Assembly: GCA_025356735.1 (NCBI GenBank)
Contig: JANXRT010000161.1
Location: 1-14,588, forward strand
Origin: Acetobacteraceae bacterium
Lineage (GTDB): Bacteria; Pseudomonadota; Alphaproteobacteria; Acetobacterales; Acetobacteraceae
Length of the DNA: 14,588 bases
Direction of reading: 5' to 3'
The notes below the pieces were generated by a model, which was not told the DNA's origin, ran no database searches, and saw only the letters and a list, made by a program, of their open reading frames with translations. A program made the translations under genes and the position numbers. Position 1 is the stretch's first letter. Each line of letters starts with the position of its first letter. Of this stretch, positions 1 to 6,934 are shown piece after piece.

Positions 1-2
1 CA

Positions 3-494
3 CAGTCGGCTATGGGACCTTTCTACTGTCCGCTCGACCGCAAGCTCTACCTCGACACCGCGTTCTTCCAGGACATGCAGCGGCGCTTCGGCGGCGGTGG
101 GGACTTCGCCTATGCCTATGTGATCGCCCACGAGGTCGGCCACCACGTGCAGAACCTGACCGGGCTGCTTCCCAAGGTGCAACGCGCACAGGCACAGGCG
201 GACCCGCGCGCCGGCAACGCCATTTCGGTGAGAACCGAGCTGATGGCGGACTGCCTGGCAGGCGTCTGGGCCTATCACATGAACCAGCGCCACCAGAACA
301 TCGATGACAACGACGTGCGGCAGGCCGCCGCCGCAGCTTCGGCGATCGGCGACGACCGCCTGGCCCAGCAGTCTGGCCGCGGCGCAATTGTTCCTGACAG
401 CTTCACCCATGGCTCGTCGGCGCAACGCGTGCAGTGGCTGACGACCGGCCTGCGAACTGGACAGATGAAAGCTTGCAATACTTTTGACAGGTAG
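3..494 (+). CDS. Neutral zinc metallopeptidase, YpfJ family (3' part)
   Basis: This is the C-terminal part of a predicted zinc-dependent metallopeptidase; the 5' end lies outside the window and the frame is open from base 3. The first residues visible (QSAMGPFYCP) match the conserved stretch just before the catalytic region of the YpfJ/Zn_peptidase (PF04228) family. The metal-binding motif HEVGH is at bases 129-143. A second conserved block, ELMADCLAG, lies around bases 237-263 and would carry the third ligand (Glu) by family analogy. Members are usually about 280-300 residues with an N-terminal membrane anchor, which cannot be seen here. The substrate is unknown for the family. The gene ends in TAG and is followed by a hairpin repeat and a bidirectional terminator shared with the convergent gene. 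Confidence 0.88.
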   Translation, partial: QSAMGPFYCPLDRKLYLDTAFFQDMQRRFGGGGDFAYAYVIAHEVGHHVQNLTGLLPKVQRAQAQADPRAGNAISVRTELMADCLAGVWAYHMNQRHQNIDDNDVRQAAAAASAIGDDRLAQQSGRGAIVPDSFTHGSSAQRVQWLTTGLRTGQMKACNTFDR

Positions 495-500
495 CAAGCC

Positions 501-551
501 CAGGGGCTCTGCCCCTGGACCCCGTCAGGGGACCGTCGTCCCCTGCACCCC
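501..551. repeat. Intergenic double-hairpin repeat, copy 1
   Basis: Two adjacent inverted repeats. CAGGGG-CTCTG-CCCCTG is at 501-517, and CAGGGGAC-CGTC-GTCCCCTG with perfect 8-bp arms is at 526-545, joined by GACCCC. The same layout recurs at 5344-5388. It lies between two convergent genes, just before a terminator. It resembles the GGGGCTCTGCCCC-type dispersed intergenic palindromes of high-GC alphaproteobacteria; that resemblance is from memory and not from a search. Confidence 0.7.
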
Positions 552-561
552 TTCTACGAAG

Positions 562-587
562 AAAACCCGGCCTTTTGGCCGGGTTTT
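562..587. terminator. Bidirectional rho-independent terminator
   Basis: AAAACCCGGCC, a TTTT loop, then GGCCGGGTTTT form a perfect 11-bp stem. The GC core (CCCGGCC/GGCCGGG) is followed by a T run (582-588) on the + strand, and the A run at 562-565 gives a T run on the minus strand. It therefore can serve both the metallopeptidase gene (+) and the substrate-binding protein gene (-) that converge on it. Confidence 0.9.
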
Positions 588-591
588 TCAG

Positions 592-1794
592 TCAGGGCAC
601 CGGGTCCCAGCTGGTGCCGTTGAAGCGCTGCAGCTTCATGTAGGTGATCACCCGGTAGTCGGTCGGGCTTGTGTTGATCAGGCTGCCGGGCAACAACAAC
701 GGCAGCCGGAAATCATGCAGGTTCGCCGCCTGCTTCATGATGTTCTCGCGCGAAAGATCGTTGCCGGCCTGGCGCAGCACCTGCTCCAGCGTCTGCGCCA
801 CCGCGTAGCCAGCGACGTTGATCGAGTCCGTCACATCGGCGCTCGGCAGGTTCTGGGCCATCCACGCGCGCCACGCCTTCATGTCGGGATCCTCCGCCCA
901 CCTTGGATCGGTCGCGTCCTTGATGAACCCGGCCGTGATGACGCCGACCGACTTGTCGAGACCTGCCGGCTTGAAGGTCGCCGCGACCGAGGCTGAGCCA
1001 AGGTGAAGATATCTCGTCGGCTTCCAGTCGATTTCGAAGATCTTGCGAATCGCCTGGGCCGCCTGCTTGGGATAGGCGAACAGGAACAGCGTGTCGGCGC
1101 CGGCTTGGCGCAGCGACAATATCTGGCTGTCGATCGTGGGGTCCGTCGCCTCGAAGCTGGCGGTGGCGACGATCATCTCGCCGGCGCGGCCGCCCAGCCC
1201 CTCCTTCAACCCGTCGAGCAGGCCCTTGCCGAAATCGTCGTTCTGGAACAGCACGCCGATCTTGGCGTCCGGGTTCGCGGCGAGCAAATGCGCGGCATAG
1301 AATTTGGCTTCCGTCGTTAAGGTCGGCTGCCAGCCGATGGTCCACGGATAATGCTCGGGGTCGGCAAAATTCGGCGACCCCGCGGCCGCGAACAGTTGCG
1401 GCACCTGCTTGGCGTTGAGGTATTTCCGCACCGCCATGTTGATCGGCGTGCCGAGGATGTTGAACATCGCCGAGACCTCGTCCTGCTCGACCAGCTTGCG
1501 GACGTTCTCGACCGCCTTGGGCGGGCTGTAGCCGTCATCGACGCTGAGAAGCGTGATCTTACGGCCGTTGATGCCGCCTTTCGCGTTGAGCCACTCGAAA
1601 TACGCCCCCTCGATCCGGCCAAGCTGGCCATAGGCCGACGCTGGCCCGCTATATGGCATGCTTTGGCCGATCTTTATCTCCGTGGCGGTGACGCCGGGAG
1701 TGGCCGACTTCTGCGCGTGCGCCGGAACGGCGAGCAGAACCCCCCCAAGCAACGCCGAAGCAAGCCATGCACGACGACGGATGACAGGCATCAT
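592..1794 (-). CDS. Branched-chain amino acid-type ABC transporter substrate-binding protein (periplasmic)
   Basis: Predicted 400-residue periplasmic binding protein of the LivJ type (type 1 fold, Peripla_BP_6). I place the start at the ATG at 1794-1792 because GGGAG lies 8 bases upstream (1803-1807) and because the protein then begins with a signal peptide: MMPVIRRRAW, a hydrophobic stretch, and AHA before Q28. An upstream ATG at 1851 would add 19 residues ahead of the signal and is less likely. Family features include IKIGQSMPYSGPAS near the mature N-terminus, the first-lobe segment NAKGGINGRKI, the LFQNDDFGKG segment, and a C-terminal end of the YMKLQRFNGTSW type. It probably binds an amino acid or another small organic ligand; the ligand cannot be read from sequence. 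No permease or ATPase genes (livHMGF) are adjacent, so it is an orphan. The gene ends at the bidirectional terminator. Confidence 0.9.
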   Translation of the reverse strand: MMPVIRRRAWLASALLGGVLLAVPAHAQKSATPGVTATEIKIGQSMPYSGPASAYGQLGRIEGAYFEWLNAKGGINGRKITLLSVDDGYSPPKAVENVRKLVEQDEVSAMFNILGTPINMAVRKYLNAKQVPQLFAAAGSPNFADPEHYPWTIGWQPTLTTEAKFYAAHLLAANPDAKIGVLFQNDDFGKGLLDGLKEGLGGRAGEMIVATASFEATDPTIDSQILSLRQAGADTLFLFAYPKQAAQAIRKIFEIDWKPTRYLHLGSASVAATFKPAGLDKSVGVITAGFIKDATDPRWAEDPDMKAWRAWMAQNLPSADVTDSINVAGYAVAQTLEQVLRQAGNDLSRENIMKQAANLHDFRLPLLLPGSLINTSPTDYRVITYMKLQRFNGTSWDPVP

Positions 1795-1802
1795 GAGGTT
1801 CT

Positions 1803-1807
1803 CTCCC
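1803..1807 (-). promoter_or_regulatory. Ribosome binding site deciding the substrate-binding protein start
   Basis: GGGAG on the minus strand, 8 bases before the ATG at 1794. It favours this start over the in-frame ATG at 1851, which lacks a comparable site. Confidence 0.7.
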
Positions 1808-1895
1808 GCAAACCCGGTCTCGTCTGACCGACAAGGCTTATTGTGCGGCATCGTGGCCGGCTTTAGGCTGCGGGCGCAATCTTTTCAGAAGCTGG

Positions 1896-2828
1896 ATGAC
1901 GCCCGGATACCTGAAATTTCCGCTTTTGAAACGGATCGCCGCCTCAAGCTGCCACCTCTGCCTGGCGCTGGCCTTCCTGGTCGCGGGATGCGTTCAACCG
2001 CGCTTCAGCTCCCCTCCTTCCCTGGCGCAAACGCCCGCTCCGCTGAGCCGCGACCGAATGACATGGCTGGAGAGTCTCGCTTCCGTCCAGGGCACGGCCC
2101 GGCCGGAGATCGAGCAGCTTTATGTCCCGGCCGCCTCGGTGCCGGGCGCCAGCCAGCCGATCCCGGTCCTGCGCATCGTGTTCGATGAGCGCGCCTTCTT
2201 CGATTTCGACCGCGACGACCCCCGCGATGACGCCCGGCCGACTTTGGACCTGATCGCCGACAGCCTGCGTCGCGATGCGCCCGGCGCGGCGCTGACCGTG
2301 CTCGGCCACACCGACGCAACTGGCACCGACGAGTACAACCTCGACCTGTCGCGCCGCCGCGCCGGCAACGTGCTGGCGATGCTGATCCGCCAGGGCATCG
2401 ATCCCGCCCGGCTCAGCGCCGTCGCCATCGGCAAGGCCCAGCCGATCGCGCCCAACGCCACCGAGGCCGGCCGCGCCCGCAACCGCCGGGTCGAGTTCAT
2501 GATATCGGGGTCGGAGCCGGCCAACCTCGCCGTCGTCGCCGGCCGCGTGGTCAACGGCTCTCTGTTCCGCACCGGCCCCGGACCGATGCCGCGCGAGCCC
2601 GCGCGGACCGATATCGAGGTCCTCAAGCCGGCAGCCGATCTCGCTTCCCTCATGCCGGCCGGAATGCTTTCGCTGCGAACGCCGCTTCCGGCCGAGCCGG
2701 CAACCGTGCGCCGGCCGATTGCGTTGAAGCCCACGCTACGAACCCCCGCGCGTGAAAACCCTCCCGCGAGCCGGCCGGCCGAACCCCTTCCCGCCCTGCG
2801 GGAACCCTCAGAGCCCAGGAGCTACTGA
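1896..2828 (+). CDS. OmpA-domain outer-membrane lipoprotein with proline-rich tail
   Basis: Predicted 310-residue lipoprotein. Residues 1-31 form a lipoprotein signal peptide ending in the lipobox VAGC, with Cys32 as the lipidated residue. Residues about 33-90 are a linker. Residues about 91-203 are an OmpA_C peptidoglycan-binding domain: FDFD at the start, HTDATG with Asp140, the helix motif NLDLSRRRAGNV with Arg155, and the closing RNRRVEFMI. Asp140 and Arg155 correspond to the diaminopimelate-binding pair of the family. Residues about 205-310 are a low-complexity Pro/Ala/Arg-rich tail with no domain I recognise. It would tether the outer membrane to the cell wall. It is the first gene of a three-gene cassette. 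No strong Shine-Dalgarno sequence precedes the ATG; a weak promoter (TTGTGC at 1841, 17 bases, TAGGCT at 1864) is possible but unconvincing. Confidence 0.85.
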   Translation: MTPGYLKFPLLKRIAASSCHLCLALAFLVAGCVQPRFSSPPSLAQTPAPLSRDRMTWLESLASVQGTARPEIEQLYVPAASVPGASQPIPVLRIVFDERAFFDFDRDDPRDDARPTLDLIADSLRRDAPGAALTVLGHTDATGTDEYNLDLSRRRAGNVLAMLIRQGIDPARLSAVAIGKAQPIAPNATEAGRARNRRVEFMISGSEPANLAVVAGRVVNGSLFRTGPGPMPREPARTDIEVLKPAADLASLMPAGMLSLRTPLPAEPATVRRPIALKPTLRTPARENPPASRPAEPLPALREPSEPRSY

Positions 2829-2835
2829 ACCCGCC

Positions 2836-4179
2836 ATGTTCCGGCAACCGAAACCGGCGGAACAAACCCCGCCATCGCCCCCTGGCACGCTGGCCGCGGC
2901 CTTCCAGCAAGCCATCGCTTTCCCAACCTCGCGCGCCATGGAAACCGGCCTGGCTCCCGGCGACATCCAGCAACACGCCGCCAAGGAAGCCGCCTTCGGC
3001 CGCATCGCCGTCGATGAGCGCGGACTGACCGCCGGGATGCGGCTGCATCTGACCCAGCCGATGCGCGCGGTGTTCGCCCGGTGGCGGGAGGCGCGCGCGC
3101 CGTTCGACCGGCTGCTGGTGCCTCACATCAAGGACATCGAGGCCGCCGACCGCCTCGACGCCGAGATCGCCGACCTGGGCCAACGCTCCGCGACCGAGGT
3201 CGAGCATCGGGAAAGGCAGCTCGAGGCGGACACCGAATACACCCAGGTCCGCCAGCGCCACGACCGCGCCGAAACCCGCTTCGAGGAAAAGTTCGCCGAA
3301 AACAACCAGCGCGTCGCCACAGTCTGGGGCCACCATTGGAGCTACGTGATCGCAATCGGCTGCATCGGCATCGTCGAATGGCTGATCAACTACGACACGC
3401 TGTATTCCTTCACCCAGGTGCCGGCGATCGCCGCCGGCGCCACCATCATCCTCGGCCTGCTGCTGGCCTTCGCCGCGCACGGCCACGGCACCCTGCTCAA
3501 GCAATGGTCGCACCGGTTCGGCGCCCACCGGTCCCCCACCGAACGGGCCGGCGACTGGCGGCTGTTCGCCTTCTCGACGTTCAGCCTGCTGCTCGTGCTC
3601 GGCACCGCCGGCGGTTCGCGCTACGCCGCGGTGGTGCGGTCGCTGCATGCCGGCCCCAACCTGCTGGGTTCCGACGGGATCGACGCCAACCCGGCGCGCG
3701 ATGTGGGGATCAGCCTGCTGGCGAACCTCGCCGCCTGGGCCGTCGGCGTCTTTCTCGCCTACACCGCGCACGACGCCGACCCCGAATACATGGAGGCAAC
3801 ACAGGAGCGCCGGGCCGCCCGCGCCCTGTTCAACCGCCGCCGGGTCCGGGTGAACAAGGAGATCGAGGGCATCCGCGCCCGCTACGCCAAGCAGCTCGGC
3901 GAAAAGCGAAACGCCGTGAAAAGCCGATCGCGCGGCGTCGAGGAGGAGCGCAACCTGCTGCTGCAGGTCCGCGCGCACGAGAAATCCCTCGTGGATGCCT
4001 TCCAGGCCGCGCTGGCGGCAGCCTGCACCCAGTACCGTGACCTGCTTGTGCGCACCGGCATCCAGCAGCAGAACTCTCTGAACTTTATCCGCTCCGTCGA
4101 TGGCAAGCCGATCACGCCGTACGAATACGCCAACTGCCCGATCCTGATCGACGCCGAGTTCGTGCGGGAAATCCTGTGA
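2836..4179 (+). CDS. Uncharacterised four-helix membrane protein with coiled-coil flanks
   Basis: I do not recognise this 447-residue protein. The N-terminal third is proline-rich and then charged and helical, probably coiled coil at about 95-160. Four hydrophobic segments follow at about 167-185, 195-215, 241-260 and 290-311. The loop between segments 2 and 3 is basic and therefore probably cytoplasmic; the loop between 3 and 4 (about 261-289) is then periplasmic. The C-terminal 130 residues are highly charged and helical (about 320-400), so both ends should be cytoplasmic. I chose the ATG at 2836, 7 bases after the upstream stop, with AGGAG at 2817-2821 (rather distant, 14 bases). A GTG at 2752 is in frame but would overlap the preceding gene by 77 bases and add a proline-rich stretch. 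The 3' end overlaps the next start (TGATG), so the two proteins are probably made together. Confidence 0.75.
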   Translation: MFRQPKPAEQTPPSPPGTLAAAFQQAIAFPTSRAMETGLAPGDIQQHAAKEAAFGRIAVDERGLTAGMRLHLTQPMRAVFARWREARAPFDRLLVPHIKDIEAADRLDAEIADLGQRSATEVEHRERQLEADTEYTQVRQRHDRAETRFEEKFAENNQRVATVWGHHWSYVIAIGCIGIVEWLINYDTLYSFTQVPAIAAGATIILGLLLAFAAHGHGTLLKQWSHRFGAHRSPTERAGDWRLFAFSTFSLLLVLGTAGGSRYAAVVRSLHAGPNLLGSDGIDANPARDVGISLLANLAAWAVGVFLAYTAHDADPEYMEATQERRAARALFNRRRVRVNKEIEGIRARYAKQLGEKRNAVKSRSRGVEEERNLLLQVRAHEKSLVDAFQAALAAACTQYRDLLVRTGIQQQNSLNFIRSVDGKPITPYEYANCPILIDAEFVREIL

Positions 4180-5333
4180 TGCGGCGCGTTGTCTTTCCCG
4201 TCGCACTCGCCGCCGTCTTGTTGTTCGCCACCCCGGCGCCGGCCGCCTCGCTGTTCGGCAGCGACGGCCTCGATCCGGCCTGGTGCCGCACGCCAGCGCC
4301 ACGCCAGACCGTGCTGTACATCGACGACATGATGATGGCCGAGGGCCGCAGCGATTGGGCGACCAAGCTCGCGACCAAGCTGCGCGCCACCTTGGCTCCC
4401 GGCGAAAGTGTCGCGGTGGTGCGGCTGCTGGCCGCCACCGGCCAGTCGCGCGAAATCTGGGCCGGCTGCTGGCCCGGATTGACCGAGGCGGACCGCGCCG
4501 CCGCCAATACAAGGTCGATCGCCGACCTGTTCAGCCGCGACGCCGCATCGCGCCTGGAGGAGCAGCAAAGATACTTCGTGCGGGATTTCGGCCTGGCGCT
4601 GACCCAGATCTACACCGACGCCAAACGCCCGCCCGGCGCCGTCCAGATCGACATCGCCAACCCGCCCGACAAGGAGATCATCCGCGCCCTCGCCTCCGAC
4701 GAGGCGCGCTTCAGCCAGAGCAAGACAACCATCCGCGCCGTGATCTACTCGGACATGGCCGAAAACAGCGACCTCGGATCGGTGTTCAAGCCGGCCGCCA
4801 CGCCACCCGAGAACTACGGAAAGAAACTCGGCAGCTACCTGCGCAACAGCGTGTTCTACGCCTTCGGCATCGGCGAAACCGTCAGGCAGGCCGCCGTCAC
4901 CGACCGCATCCGGAACTTCTGGTCCGCCGCCCTCACCTCGATGAACGCCAGCGTCGGCGGCCTCGGCGCCGACCTCAACATCCCCAACGTCGTCCCCTCC
5001 CGAAGCTACGCCTTCACCGTCGACCTCACCCGCGACGGCCAGGACTTCGACGGGCGCCTGTCCCTGCTGGTCGACGCCGAAGGCACCCTGACCGATAGCT
5101 GGCTCGGCATCTCACGACTGTCGATCGCGCTGGTCGGCGGAACCTTCCGCTGCCGGGGCGAACCCGAAAACCCGACCTGCCGCCTCGACGCCACCACCAA
5201 TGGCGGCATCGCGACCCTGACCCCGTCGGAGACAATCGTCCTGACCGGCAATCAAAGGTCCGGCCTGACCGGTCAGCTTGGGGTCAAAGGGGCGATGTTT
5301 CCGTTGACCGCGAAGGTGGCGCAGGCTCGGTGA
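4179..5333 (+). CDS. Uncharacterised exported protein, possible vWA-like fold
   Basis: Predicted 384-residue secreted or periplasmic protein of unknown function. It has a clear Sec signal peptide (MRRVVFPVALAAVLLFATPAPAA, cut near residue 23). Residues about 44-190 alternate strand and helix in a way that suggests a von Willebrand A-like fold: TVLYIDD at 44-50 as the first strand and IRAVIYSDMAENS later, where vWA domains have their TDG strand. The DxSxS metal site is not present (DDMMM instead), so any such domain would not bind metal in the usual way. Residues about 230-384 look beta-rich, with two cysteines close together (FRCRGEPENPTC) that could form a disulfide. The ATG at 4179 overlaps the upstream TGA by one base; a GTG codon three bases earlier is an alternative. 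The hairpin repeat begins 10 bases after its stop. Confidence 0.72.
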   Translation: MRRVVFPVALAAVLLFATPAPAASLFGSDGLDPAWCRTPAPRQTVLYIDDMMMAEGRSDWATKLATKLRATLAPGESVAVVRLLAATGQSREIWAGCWPGLTEADRAAANTRSIADLFSRDAASRLEEQQRYFVRDFGLALTQIYTDAKRPPGAVQIDIANPPDKEIIRALASDEARFSQSKTTIRAVIYSDMAENSDLGSVFKPAATPPENYGKKLGSYLRNSVFYAFGIGETVRQAAVTDRIRNFWSAALTSMNASVGGLGADLNIPNVVPSRSYAFTVDLTRDGQDFDGRLSLLVDAEGTLTDSWLGISRLSIALVGGTFRCRGEPENPTCRLDATTNGGIATLTPSETIVLTGNQRSGLTGQLGVKGAMFPLTAKVAQAR

Positions 5334-5343
5334 GCAAAAAGGC

Positions 5344-5388
5344 CAAGGGCTCTGCCCCTGGACCCCGCTAAGGGCAAGCCCTTAGGAC
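5344..5388. repeat. Intergenic double-hairpin repeat, copy 2
   Basis: Same design as the copy at 501-551. CAAGGGCTCTGCCCCTG (5344-5360) differs by one base from copy 1. GGACCCC is followed by CTAAGGGC-AA-GCCCTTAG (5368-5385) with perfect 8-bp arms. The second stem has a different sequence from copy 1 but is equally palindromic, so the structure, not the sequence, is kept. It sits between convergent reading frames and next to the broken end of the restriction-modification pseudogene. Confidence 0.7.
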
Positions 5389-5391
5389 CCA

Positions 5392-6488
5392 CTATTTTGG
5401 GCAAGATAGCTGACGCGTGTCCAGCGCATTCTCCAGCAGCGTGCCGAAGATCGCCGGCTTGACATCGGCCCAATCCCGGCTGGCCGCGAGGATCAGCAGA
5501 TCGAGCATGTCGCGGTCCACCGGCAGCGGTTCCACCCCGCCATGGGCGCCAGGCGCGAACAGCCCGCCATTGAACCGCCGCACGGTCGCCCGCAGCCCGG
5601 GCGAGAAGCCGCCCTCGTTCATCCAGCGCCAAAGATCGCCGACCAGCGCCACGAACGAAGCCGGATTGTCGCGGCACGCCTTGAGCAATTCCGTGAAAGC
5701 GTCCTTGCCCGGCAGCAGCCCGACCGATTGGGCAAACATGCAGAAGATGCAGCGCATCAGGAACGTCGCGACCAGTTGTGGCGCATGTCGCGGCTTGTCC
5801 TTCGGCCCTTCCAGTGCCCGCACCAGCCTGGCGAGCAGCGCGGCGATTTCACGTGTCACCGCGACACGCTGATGCGCCGGGTTCAGGCCGTGCGGCTCCT
5901 CCCAGATGCGGCGCAGCCGCTCCCGCTTCGCCGGGTCGCGCAATTCCGGCAGGTAGATCCGGAATCCCTCGCGATCCGGGAACTGTGCGTAATGCCGGCC
6001 GGTGCCGGAGAAATCGGCATACAGATCAAAACAGAACCCGACATCGCACACGATCAGGAAAGGCGGGCTGGTCTCGTCTGCCGGCAGGTCGCGGAGATAC
6101 CGCTCCGCCTGCCCCTTCGTCGCCACCATGCCCCACGCCCAGAACGGGGTTTGCGCACGTTGGACCGGCGTTCTGTCTCGCCCAGGCCGAAGATCGACGC
6201 CTGCGGCTCGGCATTGGCTGCCTGCTTGGCTTCCAGGATGAAACGATCGCGACGGTAAAGGTCCATCCGCCGCGTGGTGGCGCCACCCTCCGGCGCGTGA
6301 TGGACGACGCTGCGCTCGAACCGGTAATTGCCTCCGCCACCGCTCGCCACATCCAACAACGGTACGCTGATGACGCCGCATAGCTCGTTGAGGAACGAAA
6401 CGTAGTTGGCGCGTTCCGCCTGCTGGGCACCTTCCCACCGGGCAATGAAGGCATCAACCGGATCACGCGACAAGGTTGAAACTGACAC
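5392..6488 (-). pseudogene. Truncated, frameshifted MmeI-like (type IIL) restriction-modification enzyme
   Basis: This is a remnant of a fused restriction endonuclease/adenine methyltransferase of the MmeI family. The N-terminal part is read from a GTG at 6488. It carries a PD-ExK nuclease motif, Asp76-X9-Glu86-Ala-Lys88 (MDLYRRDRFILEAKQ), which matches the spacing and position of the known MmeI motif. Near 6150-6175 the reading frame must shift (one base lost or two gained) to continue into AWGMVATKGQAERYLRDLP, FLIVCDVGFCFDLYADFSG and the helical spacer domain (CIFCMFAQSVGLLPG, RRFNGGLF, IFGTLLENAL). The homology then stops about 15 bases before a TAG at 5394-5392, just where the family continues into the SAM-binding methyltransferase domain. 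About 365 of the usual 900 or more residues remain. It is probably non-functional; a short nuclease-domain peptide could still be made. Confidence 0.85.
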
Positions 6489-6608
6489 CGCCGCATCAAG
6501 TCACGAATTCGATGACGTGGCTACGTTAGTCTTTCGTAAGCGAATGCAGTCTCCTACCTAACTGCCCTGCGGATGCAAATCCTGCTATGAACCCGCTTGC
6601 TCCGCACC

Positions 6609-6613
6609 AGGAG
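6609..6613 (+). promoter_or_regulatory. Ribosome binding site deciding the mntA start
   Basis: AGGAG, 6 bases before the ATG at 6620. It favours this start over an in-frame ATG at 6587, which has no such site and would add 11 residues ahead of the nucleotidyltransferase fold. Confidence 0.8.
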
Positions 6614-6619
6614 ACCGCA

Positions 6620-6934
6620 ATGCACTCTGACATTTTGCAAAAACGCGACGCGATCACCGCACTTTGCCGCGAATACGGCATCGCACGGCTTGAAGTGTTC
6701 GGCTCGGCCGCCCGCGGCAGCGACTTCGATCCGGCACGTAGCGATGCCGACTTCCTTGTCACCTTCACCCTAGCCGCGCGTTATGATTTCGCTGCGTTTG
6801 CTAACTTTCAGGAAGCCTTGGAAGCGCTGCTCGATCGGCGCGTCGATCTCGTCGAACGCGAAGCGGTGGAGGTCAGCCGCAATTACATCCGAAGACGACG
6901 AATACTGGCCGAGGCCGAGCCGCTATATGGCTGA
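6620..6934 (+). CDS. mntA: MNT-domain nucleotidyltransferase antitoxin (MntA-like)
   Basis: Predicted 104-residue minimal nucleotidyltransferase. The fold signature is complete: Gly28-Ser29 (VFGSAARGS), then Asp42-Ala-Asp44 (SDADFLVTF) as two metal ligands, and Asp76 (RRVDLV) as the third carboxylate. In characterised MntA/HepT pairs this protein transfers AMP groups to a tyrosine next to the RNase motif of the HEPN partner, which silences it. The gene overlaps the downstream hepT-like frame by 8 bases, as is usual for these operons. The promoter region lies in a comparatively AT-rich 131-base gap after the restriction-modification remnant, where I see no clear promoter boxes. The protein looks intact, unlike its partner. 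Confidence 0.87.
   Translation: MHSDILQKRDAITALCREYGIARLEVFGSAARGSDFDPARSDADFLVTFTLAARYDFAAFANFQEALEALLDRRVDLVEREAVEVSRNYIRRRRILAEAEPLYG

Noticed and set aside
501..551. CRISPR-like or multi-copy tandem array
   Set aside because: There are only two different hairpins per site and no spacer periodicity; it is better described as a dispersed palindromic repeat.
1795..1851. ATG at 1851 as start of the substrate-binding protein
   Set aside because: It puts 19 polar residues before a clean signal peptide, and the ATG at 1794 has a good ribosome site.
2752..2835. GTG start giving a longer membrane protein
   Set aside because: It would overlap the OmpA gene by 77 bases and add a proline-rich stretch that reads as the shadow of the OmpA tail; the ATG at 2836 is better placed.
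1896..4179. Zorya defence system (ZorA/ZorB) reading of the OmpA-domain and coiled-coil membrane genes
   Set aside because: ZorB has an N-terminal transmembrane helix, whereas this OmpA protein has a lipobox and belongs in the outer membrane. The membrane protein does not show a recognisable MotA pattern, gene order is reversed, and no ZorC/D/E partner follows.
2650..4512. Very long open frame on the minus strand opposite the cassette
   Set aside because: It is antisense to two and a half genes with signal peptides, membrane helices and coupled junctions; its translation is Arg/Gly/Ala-rich without domains, typical of high-GC shadow frames.
6489..6619. Attachment site or insertion-sequence end in the gap before mntA
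   Set aside because: I found no terminal inverted repeats, target duplication or tRNA fragment there.
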